Below, piece after piece: positions 55,278 through 63,339 of a stretch of 64,000 bases of DNA. A program made the position numbers and the translations under genes. Each line of letters opens with the position of its first letter. Within the stretch, counting starts at the first letter, position 1. Source of the DNA: Vibrio gazogenes (lineage in GTDB: Bacteria > Pseudomonadota > Gammaproteobacteria > Enterobacterales > Vibrionaceae); the NCBI RefSeq assembly GCF_002196515.1, contig NZ_CP018835.1, forward strand, positions 1,674,001 to 1,738,000. The letters run 5' to 3'. The notes under the pieces are model-generated. The model made no database searches, had not been told where the DNA came from, and saw only the letters and a program-made list of their open reading frames with translations.

Positions 55278-56258
55278 ATGAGTGAAACCGTCTACCAGCA
55301 ACATGCTTATCGCAGTGATCAGGTACCAGCACAGCCAGCTCGCCCCGAAAAAACACTCGCCCAGCGCTTACTGTCTGCCGGGCAGCGAATGTTACCTTGG
55401 ACTCGACCAACCCAAACCGTCAGTACCCGTACAGCACAGGTCTCGCCCAGTCAGTGGCAAAAGATGAAGGAGACTGCCCCAAATAAGGAATGTTTTTGGA
55501 ACGAACATACATTAGAAGGCATAACCGGTAATATTTGGGTACGGGTATATTTAGTTTTCTCAGGATTGGCTAAAGTTACTATCTTGTACCTTACACCTAT
55601 AGCAATTTTCAGTGTGTTTCTTACATCGTTTATTGCTGGTGGAGTCGATGGAATGATAAGGTTTCTCACAGGATATTTTTTATATGTAATCATTCCTTGT
55701 TCCATTATTTGGGGCCAATTCGAACTCTATAACCGCGGTTATTGGAAACCCAAATTACTCAGTAAATTACTTGATGCCCGGAAAATATTTGAACTCAACC
55801 GCCGCACCGGTATGGTGACTCTGTATAAACGGGGCGGCAGAGTCCGCTATTCGTATCCCTTTATTGAGTTTGACTGCATTCTCGCTACCACGCCCAGCCA
55901 GCAGGGTTTAGTCAATTATTCACTGTTACTGGCGCACCGCTATAGTGGCTCGATGCACGGTGTTCCCATCGGAACGCTGGTGACGCCGCATGAAACCGTC
56001 GCTGAATATTACCGGCTGTGGAATATGATTCAGCAATATATGGATGTCACTCACCCCCTACCGGATATTCTGCTTCTGGAAGAAGCGCGCCCCAAAGACC
56101 CGACCACGGCTGCCTACGACCAACAAACCGGCCGGAACCCACGCTACTGGCGGGATATGTCTGACGACGCCTACGCAGAGGCGATCACACAAATTGAGGC
56201 CAAACAGAGCCAGATGCCGGAAACCGGCCCTGAACTGGATATTTTTGCCAAAGCATAA
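55278..56258 (+). CDS. Membrane immunity-like protein 1 (TsiV2-like position)
   Basis: The 326-residue protein has a hydrophilic N-terminus (1-85), two hydrophobic stretches (about 88-116 and 124-145), Trp-Gly-Gln-Phe-Glu-Leu-Tyr-Asn-Arg-Gly-Tyr-Trp-Lys, and a C-terminal cytoplasmic-type domain with Phe-Glu-Leu-Asn-Arg-Arg-Thr-Gly-Met-Val-Thr-Leu-Tyr-Lys. It sits six bases after the VasX-like effector, where V. cholerae has the VasX immunity gene tsiV2, so immunity is the best guess. The C-terminal domain resembles what is annotated elsewhere as hypothetical type VI island protein. It is nearly the same as protein 2 apart from the membrane region. Confidence 0.7.
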   Translation: MSETVYQQHAYRSDQVPAQPARPEKTLAQRLLSAGQRMLPWTRPTQTVSTRTAQVSPSQWQKMKETAPNKECFWNEHTLEGITGNIWVRVYLVFSGLAKVTILYLTPIAIFSVFLTSFIAGGVDGMIRFLTGYFLYVIIPCSIIWGQFELYNRGYWKPKLLSKLLDARKIFELNRRTGMVTLYKRGGRVRYSYPFIEFDCILATTPSQQGLVNYSLLLAHRYSGSMHGVPIGTLVTPHETVAEYYRLWNMIQQYMDVTHPLPDILLLEEARPKDPTTAAYDQQTGRNPRYWRDMSDDAYAEAITQIEAKQSQMPETGPELDIFAKA

Positions 56259-56262
56259 CGGA

Positions 56263-56325
56263 ATAAGGAGAGACGAACGTCTCTCCTTATGGATTTCTAA
56301 ACGGGGGAGCCGTTCACTGCTCCCC
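56263..56325. terminator. Paired bidirectional hairpins between convergent genes (unit 1)
   Basis: ATAAGGAGAGACG and CGTCTCTCCTTAT form a perfect 13-bp stem with loop AA (56263-56290). A second hairpin GGGGAGC/GCTCCCC (56304-56325) is followed by TACTTT. They separate the plus-strand immunity gene from the minus-strand 64-residue gene. Unit 2 has the same pair at about 58070-58132 with base changes. Confidence 0.75.
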
Positions 56326-56330
56326 TACTT

Positions 56331-56525
56331 TCATCGCAATTCAATCTCTTCTACGTCTTCTTTAATCAAATTCATTTCATCAAAGGTAATCAGATTATTG
56401 AGAAATAACAGCACTTCACGCAATTCGTGTTGGTCAACGGAAGGTGCCGTATTGGTGACGAGAAAATCAATCAGATAACCGCGAGCGGTCAGGTGTAGAT
56501 CATAATTAGGTTGTGAGTTCAGCAT
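56331..56525 (-). CDS. 64-residue protein downstream of the structured leader (copy 1)
   Basis: The gene starts at ATG 56525 with AGGAGG eight bases upstream and encodes a small acidic, helical, soluble protein (Asp-Leu-His-Leu-Thr-Ala-Arg-Gly-Tyr-Leu-Ile-Asp-Phe-Leu, Leu-Leu-Phe-Leu-Asn-Asn-Leu). Its paralogue at 58138 has the same length with 7-8 replacements, which supports real coding. A longer frame to 56654 runs through the RNA leader and is not conserved. No family is recognised; an antitoxin or regulator is possible but unsupported. Confidence 0.72.
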   Translation of the reverse strand: MLNSQPNYDLHLTARGYLIDFLVTNTAPSVDQHELREVLLFLNNLITFDEMNLIKEDVEEIELR

Positions 56526-56562
56526 TGTAGCCTCCTGTAGTTTGTCGAAAATCACCACCGGA

Positions 56563-56742
56563 GGTCCGAATCTCAGAGGTGGTGAACTGGGAGGGTTCGA
56601 ACTACCGCACCACAGGTTGCAGCCTGACTGAGTCAGCCCAACCCAGCTCACCATTATAGGAGTGAGTAGAGGCTACACACAAAGGCTCATCTGTACAAGA
56701 TAAGGCAGTCTGTGCATCTGTGGTTGAAACGGGGTTCGAATC
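56563..56742 (-). ncRNA. Structured pseudoknot-like leader RNA, copy 1
   Basis: Transcribed toward the 64-residue gene. Stem TGGTGAACTGGG (56580-56591) with CCCAGCTCACCA (56642-56653) gives 12 pairs with one G-U only if the minus strand is the RNA. A hairpin CTGAC/GTCAG lies at 56624-56636. Three short related sites occur: GGTCCGAATC (56563), GGTTCGAAC (56594) and GGTTCGAATC (56733). The middle site can pair with either outer one and lies inside the long stem, so either pairing makes a pseudoknot. The layout is the same in copy 2 with different site bases. Not recognised. Confidence 0.6.
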
Positions 56743-57075
56743 CCGACACCGGTTTTATCGGTGCGAATTCAGGGTAAGCAGTGTCTGGTTTGTTGGCGAG
56801 GCGCGCTAAAATAAAGCGCGTGTGACAAAGCAAAATCCCATACTTTGTTCACACTCGGTTCATCATTATTTTGCGAGTAATTTCACAGAGTTGGCGAGGA
56901 ACAAGCCGTTCATCAGGATTCATATCTGGATTAAGGTATAATTTATTCGGCTCAATTGAGTTTATAAAAACAATTAAAATGAAATGTATATTGAGTCAAT
57001 ATCGGCTCAGTCAATAACTCGCAATTGGAATATTAAGCCGATTCTCAGATATGATGACAGCAAGGGTAACCATCC
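56743..57075. other. Non-coding region upstream of the leader and of immunity-like gene 2
   Basis: Bases 56743-56891 are conserved with 58553-58701. They include the hairpin CACCG/CGGTG (56747-56763) and must hold the minus-strand promoter of the RNA, which I cannot place. Bases 56892-57057 are AT rich and unique, with a possible weak plus-strand promoter (TTGAGT about 17 bases before ATAACT near 56991-57019). Bases 57058-57075 repeat the VasX stop codon region. Confidence 0.5.
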
Positions 57076-58065
57076 ATGAGTGAAACCGTCTACCAGCAAC
57101 ATGCTTATCGCAGTGATCAGGTACCAGCGCAGCCAGCTCGCCCCGAAAAAACACTCGCCCAGCGCTTACTGTCTGCCGGGCAGCGAATGTTGCCCTGGAC
57201 TCGGCCAACCCAAACCGTCAGTACCCGTACAGCACAGGTCTCGCCCAGTCAGTGGCAAAAGATGAAGGAGACTGCCCCAAATAAGGAATGTTTTTGGAAC
57301 GAACATATTTTAGAAGGCATAACCGGTAATATTTGGGTACGGGTATATTTGGTTTTTTCTGGGTTAGGGAAGGTGATGATATTATTTTTCACTCCAATAT
57401 TTATTTTTACCTTATTAATAACTTCTTTAATTACAGCAGGGGGATTTGGCATCTCCGATTGGGTCGAGGTACTCAGTGATTATTTCTTGTATATAATCCT
57501 CCCGACTGGAATTATCTGGGGCCAATTCGAACTCTATAACCGCGGTTATTGGAAACCCAAATTACTCAGTAAATTACTTGATGCTCGGAAAATATTTGAA
57601 CTCAACCGCCGCACCGGTATGGTGACGTTGTATAAACGGGGCGGCAGAGTCCGCTATTCGTATCCCTTTATTGAGTTTGACTGCATTCTTGCTACCACGC
57701 CCAGCCAGCAGGGTTTAGTCAATTACTCGTTGTTATTGGCACACCGCTATAGTGGCTCGATGCACGGTGTCCCCATCGGAACGCTGGTGACGCCGCATGA
57801 AACCGTTGCCGAGTATTACCGCCTGTGGAATATGATTCAGCAATATATGGATGTTACTCAACCCCTACCGGATATTCTGCTTCTGGAAGAAGCCCGTCCC
57901 AAAGACCCGACCACGGCTGCCTACGACCAACAAACCGGCCGTGACCCACGCTACTGGCGGGATATGTCTGATGACGATTACGCAGAGGCGATCACGCAAA
58001 TTGAGGCCAAACAGAGCCAGATGCCGGAAACCGGCCCTGAACTGGATATTTTTGCCAAAGCATAA
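57076..58065 (+). CDS. Membrane immunity-like protein 2
   Basis: The 329-residue paralogue of the gene at 55278 is almost identical over residues 1-77 and from about 148 to the end. Between these it has a different pair of membrane segments (Ile-Leu-Phe-Phe-Thr-Pro-Ile-Phe-Ile-Phe-Thr-Leu-Leu and Tyr-Phe-Leu-Tyr-Ile-Ile-Leu-Pro). Only 18 bases of shared upstream sequence remain, and no effector gene precedes it. It looks like an immunity variant kept against a related toxin. Confidence 0.7.
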   Translation: MSETVYQQHAYRSDQVPAQPARPEKTLAQRLLSAGQRMLPWTRPTQTVSTRTAQVSPSQWQKMKETAPNKECFWNEHILEGITGNIWVRVYLVFSGLGKVMILFFTPIFIFTLLITSLITAGGFGISDWVEVLSDYFLYIILPTGIIWGQFELYNRGYWKPKLLSKLLDARKIFELNRRTGMVTLYKRGGRVRYSYPFIEFDCILATTPSQQGLVNYSLLLAHRYSGSMHGVPIGTLVTPHETVAEYYRLWNMIQQYMDVTQPLPDILLLEEARPKDPTTAAYDQQTGRDPRYWRDMSDDDYAEAITQIEAKQSQMPETGPELDIFAKA

Positions 58066-58137
58066 CGGAATAAGGAGAGACAAACGTCTCTCCTTATGGA
58101 TTTCTAAACGGGGGAGCAGTGCACTGCCCCCCTATTT

Positions 58138-58332
58138 TCATCTCAATTCAATCCCTTCGACGTCTTCTTTAATCAAATTCATCTCATCAAAGGTAATCAG
58201 ATTATTGAGAAATAACAGCACTTCACGCAGTTCATTTTGGTTAACGAAAGGTGCGGTATTCATGGCGAGAAAATCAATCAGATAACCGCGAGCGGTCAGG
58301 TGTAGATCATAATTAGGTTGTGAGTTTGACAT
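58138..58332 (-). CDS. 64-residue protein downstream of the structured leader (copy 2)
   Basis: ATG 58332 has AGGGAG eight bases upstream. The product is 64 residues, colinear with copy 1, with changes such as Leu2Ser, Val-Thr to Ala-Met, Ser-Val-Asp-Gln-His to Phe-Val-Asn-Gln-Asn and a late Glu to Gly. The C-terminal Asp-Glu-Met-Asn-Leu-Ile-Lys-Glu-Asp-Val is unchanged. Upstream in-frame codons to 58368 are not conserved. Function unknown. Confidence 0.72.
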   Translation of the reverse strand: MSNSQPNYDLHLTARGYLIDFLAMNTAPFVNQNELREVLLFLNNLITFDEMNLIKEDVEGIELR

Positions 58333-58373
58333 AAGTAACTCCCTGAGTAGGTAAATGAATATCACCAATCAAA

Positions 58374-58552
58374 GGTTCCTAATCTTCGAGTGGTGAACTG
58401 AACGAGGTTAGGAACTACCGCACTCAAGGAAACGGCCTGACCGAAATCAGCCTGTCCAGTCCACCATAATTTAGGTGTGCAAGACTGCATATAGTAAAGT
58501 CTGTATATACCGACGTCTATATGTCTTGAGTTTTTACGCAGGGTTCCTAATC
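58374..58552 (-). ncRNA. Structured pseudoknot-like leader RNA, copy 2
   Basis: Stem TGGTGAACTG (58391-58400) with CAGTCCACCA (58457-58466) gives ten pairs with one G-U in the minus-strand RNA. The hairpin CTGAT-TTCG-GTCAG (minus strand, 58437-58450) has a stable tetraloop where copy 1 has TCA. The three sites are GGTTCCTAATC (58374), GGTTAGGAAC (58406) and GGTTCCTAATC (58542); the middle one pairs perfectly over eight bases with either outer one. Outer sites are 168 bases apart, against 170 in copy 1. Confidence 0.6.
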
Positions 58553-58883
58553 CCGACACCGTTTTTATCGGTGCGAATTCAGGGTAAGCAGTGTCAGGTT
58601 TGTTGGCGAGGTACAAGAAAATAAAGCGCGTGTGATAGAGCAAAATCCCATACTTTCTTCACACTCTGTTCATCATAATTTTGCGAGTCATTTCACAGTG
58701 TTCGCTATCCCTATAAAAATGGGATCCCTATTCAGGAAAAGAGTTTTCCTTCTCATTTGTCAGTCATATTTTGGTTTTCATCAAGATTCATATTCACGCT
58801 TCGTTATAATAACGGCTTGTTTTGTTGCCGCTCACAGTCGGCTGTTGTCATTTGTTCATGAACAACAATGTCAGGTAAAAACT
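58553..58883. other. Non-coding region upstream of vgrG copy 2
   Basis: It contains the conserved block to 58701, then a unique stretch with a hairpin (GGGATCCC region near 58711-58728) and the vgrG upstream segment TTTTCATCAAGA with TATAAT at 58805-58810. The large duplication begins at 58863. The frame of vgrG is open back to 58632, but this part shows no conservation with copy 1. Confidence 0.5.
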
Positions 58884-61800
58884 ATGGGGACTTTGAACTT
58901 CCGTCTTGTCAGTGGTGTCGGTGAAGCGTTGGTGGTTCGTGACTATCAGGGACATGAATCGGTTTCTGATTCACACGATGCACAGGGCAACCCGGTCTAT
59001 GGCTTTCGCTACCACATCGAGCTGGCCAGCCGCGATTCAAGCATCAGTGCCGAGCAACTGGTCGATACGACCGCTGTCTTAGAAGTCATCCGCGATGGTG
59101 AAGTCGTACAACAAGTCCATGGTATTGTGCGCAGCTTCAGCCGGGGGGATACCGGCCATCATCACACCTATTACTCCCTGACACTGGTGCCCGCCCTTGA
59201 GCGACTGTCCCTGCGCCACAACAGCCGGATTTTCCAACATAAAACCGTCCCAGAGATTCTGGCCATTCTCCTTGATGAAATGCACATCACCGACTACGCC
59301 TTTTCCGTCAAACGGGAATGTGCACCGCGGGAGTTCTGCGTTCAGTATCGGGAGACCGATTTAGCATTCTTCCATCGGTTGGCGGCTGAAGAAGGGTTGA
59401 TGTACACCTTCAGCCATGAGTCCGAAAAACATACCTTAATCGTCACTGATAACAGTGCCGGATTTACCCAACTGGGCGGCACCGTCCCCTATAACGTACT
59501 GTCCGGTGGTGTCGCGGAAACTCCTTATGTTTCTGCCATCAGTGAGACCAAACAATCCGAGGTGACGGAAGTTGCCATGCGGGATTACAGCTTTAAAAAG
59601 CCCGACTACAACTTTAAACAGTCCGCCCTTGGCAGTGACATGGCTTACCAACTGCCAGACTACCAACACTACGATGCACCGGGGCGCTATAAAGATGATG
59701 CCAGCGGCAAAGCCTTCAGTCAGATTCGCCTCGAATCACTGCGCCGGGCAAGCCACACCGCATCGGGTAAAAGTAACCAAGCCAAGCTTCAGGCCGGTGT
59801 GGTATTCACTCTGGCCGACCATCTTGACAGCACCATGAATCGCCCCTGGCTGATTGTCGGGATTGACCATCAGGGCAGTCAGCCCCAAGCACTGGAAGAA
59901 TCCGGTGGCAGCGGTGCGACCACATACAGCAACCAGTTTGTTGTCATTCCGAATGAAACGCTGTGGCGCATGCAGCCACACCCCAAACCACAAGTGGACG
60001 GCCCGATGGTCGCCACCGTAGTCGGGCCGCAAGGCGAAGAAATCTACTGTGATGAACACGGTCGGGTGAAGCTCTCCTTCCCGTGGGACCGTTACAGCAA
60101 TGAAGATGAGCACAGCTCTTGTTGGGTTCGCGTCGCCCAAGGCTGGGCAGGTGCCCAGTACGGGATGGTCGCCCTCCCCCGTGTCGGCCATGAAGTGATT
60201 GTTACTTTCCTCAATGGTGACCCGGACCAGCCGCTGGTGACCGGTCGCACCTATCATGCGACCAACACGCCGCCTTATTCTCTGCCGGATAACAAAACCA
60301 AAACTGTCATTCGCACCCAAACCCATCAGGGCACCGGTTTTAACGAATTAAGTTTTGAAGACCAGTCCGGCAGCGAGAAAATTTACCTCCACGCGCAGAA
60401 AGACTACGAAGCGCTGGTTGAAAACGACAGCACCACCCAGATTAAACATGACCGCCATCTCACGGTAGAAAACGACCGTTACAGCCATGTGCAGGTCAAC
60501 GACCACCTGAGCATCGACGGTGAGCAGCGCACCGCCATCAAGCAAAACCTCACCCTTGCAACCGATGCCTCGCTGCACCAGAAAGTCGGCCAGAAAACCA
60601 TTGTCGATTCAGGCAGCGAAGTGCATCTCAAGGCCGGTAAGGCCGTCGTCCTCGATGCCGGTAATGAAATCACCGTCAAAGTCGGTGGCAGCTTTATCAA
60701 AGTCGATGCCGGCGGTGTGCATGTGGTCAGCGGTGCCATCAACCTCAACTCCGGCGGCAGTGCCGGCAGCGGCTCAGGTTACGGCGGACAGCCGGCCACC
60801 ATGCCGAATATCCTCAAAGCACTGACACCACCGGAAGAGGCGCAGGCACCGTCATTTGCGGCAAGCGAAGTGCAAGCATCACCACAGCTCATTCCTTATT
60901 CACCAAACCTGATTCAGCAGGTTGAAGCAGATATGCTGACAGGCACACCAATCACACCGGTTTGTAAAGTACCGGTTGGTGGGCCGTGTCCGTTTGGGGA
61001 TTTTGATGCCAGTAATATGGTTGCGATGTTTGCTCCTTCCAGCTCGGGATCTAATTCTGCTCAGGGGAAATCAGAAACTGAATCCAAAGAAGTAGCACTG
61101 ACAACACCGGTGATGATTTTTGAAACCAAGCGTCAGATGGACGACATGAATGCCAAAGACATGCATCATGGCGATTATGATGAGCAGACATTAAAAGAGC
61201 AGTTTGATCTGAGAGATGTTTCAGCCAAGCTCAATGCTTATACAGGCCTGAAGTTTCCAGAAGTTTATCCTGGCTATTATGGCGGCTATTCCCGACAGAC
61301 CGAAGAGTATCTCAGTCTGGCTGAACGTTCAGAGATTATGTTTGATGAGTTCCGTGATCTGGCGAAAATGTTCTCATGGCACGGTGCTTATAAAAATGTG
61401 ATCAATGAGATGATCACGCATATGCAGAAGAACACCGGAGAGCCGTTTAGTTCTCCATTACTGGATCAAGCACTGAAAGAGCAGATTGAAGGAGATGATT
61501 CTGAAAACAGTTCTTTGCAACATATTAAAGACGCTTTAATAAAGAATATTGAATGGTCTGAGGGAATATATCCCGAGGCGAAGGAAGAATTATTAACTAG
61601 TGAAGTGGGGCGTTCTATCTTACCTAGATTTGACGATTTTAAAGACTATACCAATGGATTAGTAATCTGTGTTCACGATATTTGGTCTGCTCAAATCACT
61701 CTTCAATCTCTACAAGTAAGTGGAAATCAGTTTACAGCAACTGTTCATTATAGGGTTCAAGACCACTTTGGGTTAGATGATGCAGATATTTCTAATTGGG

Positions 61801-61922
61801 CTTATCGACAGGCTCGTATCTTCAGGCTTTGGTTTGTCTTGCAGCGTTGGGAACAATTTGACTTTAAACCATTTATTACTGAAATGAATGCCACTGTAAC
61901 AATTAAAGGAACTCGAATATGA
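58884..61922 (+). CDS. vgrG: VgrG spike with C-terminal DUF3289-like domain (copy 2)
   Basis: The product is identical in sequence to VgrG copy 1 from Met-Gly-Thr-Leu onward (1,012 residues), including the DUF3289-like tail. The only base change seen is silent, at 59021. Upstream sequence differs, so this copy may be expressed differently; the shared TATAAT and TTTTCATC spacing is retained. There is no hcp in front of this copy. A longer start at 58632 is rejected because the added codons have no counterpart in copy 1. Confidence 0.92.
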   Translation: MGTLNFRLVSGVGEALVVRDYQGHESVSDSHDAQGNPVYGFRYHIELASRDSSISAEQLVDTTAVLEVIRDGEVVQQVHGIVRSFSRGDTGHHHTYYSLTLVPALERLSLRHNSRIFQHKTVPEILAILLDEMHITDYAFSVKRECAPREFCVQYRETDLAFFHRLAAEEGLMYTFSHESEKHTLIVTDNSAGFTQLGGTVPYNVLSGGVAETPYVSAISETKQSEVTEVAMRDYSFKKPDYNFKQSALGSDMAYQLPDYQHYDAPGRYKDDASGKAFSQIRLESLRRASHTASGKSNQAKLQAGVVFTLADHLDSTMNRPWLIVGIDHQGSQPQALEESGGSGATTYSNQFVVIPNETLWRMQPHPKPQVDGPMVATVVGPQGEEIYCDEHGRVKLSFPWDRYSNEDEHSSCWVRVAQGWAGAQYGMVALPRVGHEVIVTFLNGDPDQPLVTGRTYHATNTPPYSLPDNKTKTVIRTQTHQGTGFNELSFEDQSGSEKIYLHAQKDYEALVENDSTTQIKHDRHLTVENDRYSHVQVNDHLSIDGEQRTAIKQNLTLATDASLHQKVGQKTIVDSGSEVHLKAGKAVVLDAGNEITVKVGGSFIKVDAGGVHVVSGAINLNSGGSAGSGSGYGGQPATMPNILKALTPPEEAQAPSFAASEVQASPQLIPYSPNLIQQVEADMLTGTPITPVCKVPVGGPCPFGDFDASNMVAMFAPSSSGSNSAQGKSETESKEVALTTPVMIFETKRQMDDMNAKDMHHGDYDEQTLKEQFDLRDVSAKLNAYTGLKFPEVYPGYYGGYSRQTEEYLSLAERSEIMFDEFRDLAKMFSWHGAYKNVINEMITHMQKNTGEPFSSPLLDQALKEQIEGDDSENSSLQHIKDALIKNIEWSEGIYPEAKEELLTSEVGRSILPRFDDFKDYTNGLVICVHDIWSAQITLQSLQVSGNQFTATVHYRVQDHFGLDDADISNWAYRQARIFRLWFVLQRWEQFDFKPFITEMNATVTIKGTRI

Positions 61923-62323
61923 GTAAGAAATCATGGGTAATTCTGGCATTTATTTTTTGTGGATTGATTTATTTTAGTTATCAAACTCTTCGCCCAGTAG
62001 AGATCGTCGATGTTCATCAGGATAAACACTGGACTGATATTGTTGTTAAAAATTTTCCTGTAACCCGTTGGGGGAAAGTTCAGTGGTGGGAAGATAATCA
62101 GGATTTTTTAAAAGAAAAATATGGTATCCCCAAGCCGTTTAGTGATGGGACTTTCGAAATTACTTTCTGGGATATTGGTTCTGGTTATCGCGTTGATCGA
62201 ATGGTTGATCAAGACTCTGATTTGCTCTGTTTTAAAGATATGGACGTAAAAGCAAACTGCATTGAGAAAGACCGAGTTTTTAGTGTATCTATGTCGAAGA
62301 ATTTGGGATTGCAATATAAGTAA
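61919..62323 (+). CDS. DUF943 candidate immunity protein B1
   Basis: This is an identical second copy of the gene at 49279, again overlapping the vgrG stop as ATGA. Having the same toxin tail and the same immunity twice gives gene dosage but no new specificity. Confidence 0.8.
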   Translation: MSKKSWVILAFIFCGLIYFSYQTLRPVEIVDVHQDKHWTDIVVKNFPVTRWGKVQWWEDNQDFLKEKYGIPKPFSDGTFEITFWDIGSGYRVDRMVDQDSDLLCFKDMDVKANCIEKDRVFSVSMSKNLGLQYK

Positions 62324-62324
62324 T

Positions 62325-62405
62325 ATGGCATTGGCACAGTTCGACTTTAAGCTGTTTATTACTGGAATGAATGCATTGACAACACTTAAAGGAATACGAT
62401 CATGA
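62325..62405 (+). pseudogene. Remnant of a DUF3289/VgrG C-terminus (copy B)
   Basis: This is the second copy of the toxin-tail stump at 49685, ending in the same TGA overlapping the next ATG. It was already present when the large block was duplicated. Confidence 0.85.
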
Positions 62406-62803
62406 CCATAAAGAAACTGGGATGGATGATTTTAATATTTGTCTTGGGGTATAGCTTATTTTTACTTTTAAGGCCTGTAGAAATCATTGATGTTCATCAA
62501 GATGGAAGATGGAGCAGAGTTGTTGTAAAGCATTTTCCTATCACTCGTAAGGGGAAAATAGATTGGTGGGAGCAAAATAAAGCCAATTTAAAAGAAAAAT
62601 ATGATGTACCTAAAATAGATAGTCATGGTTATTTTAATGTTTCTTTTTTGGATATTGGCTCTGGTTATCGCGTTGATCGAATGGTTGATCAAGATTCTTA
62701 TTTACTTTGTTTTGAAGACATGAAAGTGGATGCAAATTGTATTGAAAAAAATAAGGTATTCGAAGTGGTTAAGGGGCGAAACGGTGGGCTTCAATTTCGT
62801 TGA
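62402..62803 (+). CDS. DUF943 candidate immunity protein B2
   Basis: This is an identical second copy of the gene at 49762, with the N-terminal membrane helix and DUF943 motifs described there. Confidence 0.78.
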   Translation: MTIKKLGWMILIFVLGYSLFLLLRPVEIIDVHQDGRWSRVVVKHFPITRKGKIDWWEQNKANLKEKYDVPKIDSHGYFNVSFLDIGSGYRVDRMVDQDSYLLCFEDMKVDANCIEKNKVFEVVKGRNGGLQFR

Positions 62804-62856
62804 GGACTTATGATTAGTTACGGTAAAAAGTTTCTGGGCACTGGGATGTCGAAAAT

Positions 62857-63159
62857 ATGTTGCTAAAGAGATGGGTTCGACGTCTTTGTCTTATTGTTTT
62901 GGTCTTATTAATACTTAAGGTCAGTTTTGATATTTGGGTCACTCCTGATTATAAAGGACAAGACGCTTATGTGAGCAATTCTCCAGATGGTCAATATAAA
63001 GCGCTGATAGTACCTACGACCAGCCGAACCGTACTGATTCTTCAACACTTAAAAGACCAAAATAATCTGATAGTGACACCACTTCCAAAAGACTGGGTTG
63101 CGAGTCTTTCCGACGATAATTGGACTTGTGATAAAGAGAATGGCTGCACGGCTTACTGA
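62857..63159 (+). CDS. Small membrane-anchored protein of the type VI island (copy 2)
   Basis: This is an identical second copy of the 100-residue gene at 50217, with the same in-frame 40-codon extension after its stop (63160-63282). Family unknown. Confidence 0.6.
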   Translation: MLLKRWVRRLCLIVLVLLILKVSFDIWVTPDYKGQDAYVSNSPDGQYKALIVPTTSRTVLILQHLKDQNNLIVTPLPKDWVASLSDDNWTCDKENGCTAY

Positions 63160-63282
63160 GCCGGATATCAGCCTGAGTTTTCTTTACCGCCTTCATTCTG
63201 GTTGCGTTTGCATACATGGCTGACGATTAAGATAAAACATTTAGAGAATCCGCAACTAAAAGAAATAAATCGGGATGAATAA
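63160..63282 (+). other. In-frame open extension after the 100-residue gene (copy B)
   Basis: This is the second copy of the 40-codon open stretch at 50520-50642, with the same TGA before it and TAA at its end. Confidence 0.45.
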
Positions 63283-63339
63283 TGTCAGTATTGTCATGTT
63301 GGTAACAGGCTAGAGCAAAATTATGAGATATGAACAAAC

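Larger units (their letters stand above)
55260..56891 (+). repeat. Immunity/RNA module, unit 1 of a tandem duplication
   Basis: From the last codons of the VasX-like gene (CAGCAAGGGTAACCATCC) through the immunity-like gene, the minus-strand 64-residue gene and the structured leader to about 56891, the order and sequence recur at 57058-58701. Identity is near complete in the immunity gene ends, and lower in its membrane region and in the RNA. Unit 2 begins with the orphaned VasX stop codon, which fixes the direction of duplication. Confidence 0.9.
57058..58701 (+). repeat. Immunity/RNA module, unit 2 of a tandem duplication
   Basis: This is the second unit of the module that starts at 55260. 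It opens with the VasX-gene stop region out of context and continues through the second immunity-like gene, the hairpins, the second 64-residue gene and RNA. Divergence is concentrated in the immunity membrane region, the RNA variable sites and the RNA apical region. Confidence 0.9.

Noticed and set aside
56563..56742. tRNA gene suggested by GGGTTCGAATCCC at 56732-56744
   Set aside because: The T-arm-like motif is not accompanied by an acceptor, D-arm or anticodon arm at the right distance, and copy 2 has a different base pattern there. A target-site duplication of a mobile element was also considered, but the flanks of both copies are homologous, so independent insertion is unlikely.
58362..58643. 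93-codon minus-strand frame over the structured leader copy 2
   Set aside because: It is not conserved in copy 1, and base changes in the region preserve pairing rather than codons.
58632..58883. N-terminal extension of VgrG copy 2 by 84 codons
   Set aside because: The added sequence has no counterpart before copy 1, contains promoter-like sequence and no ribosome-binding site; the duplication starts only 21 bases before the shared ATG.
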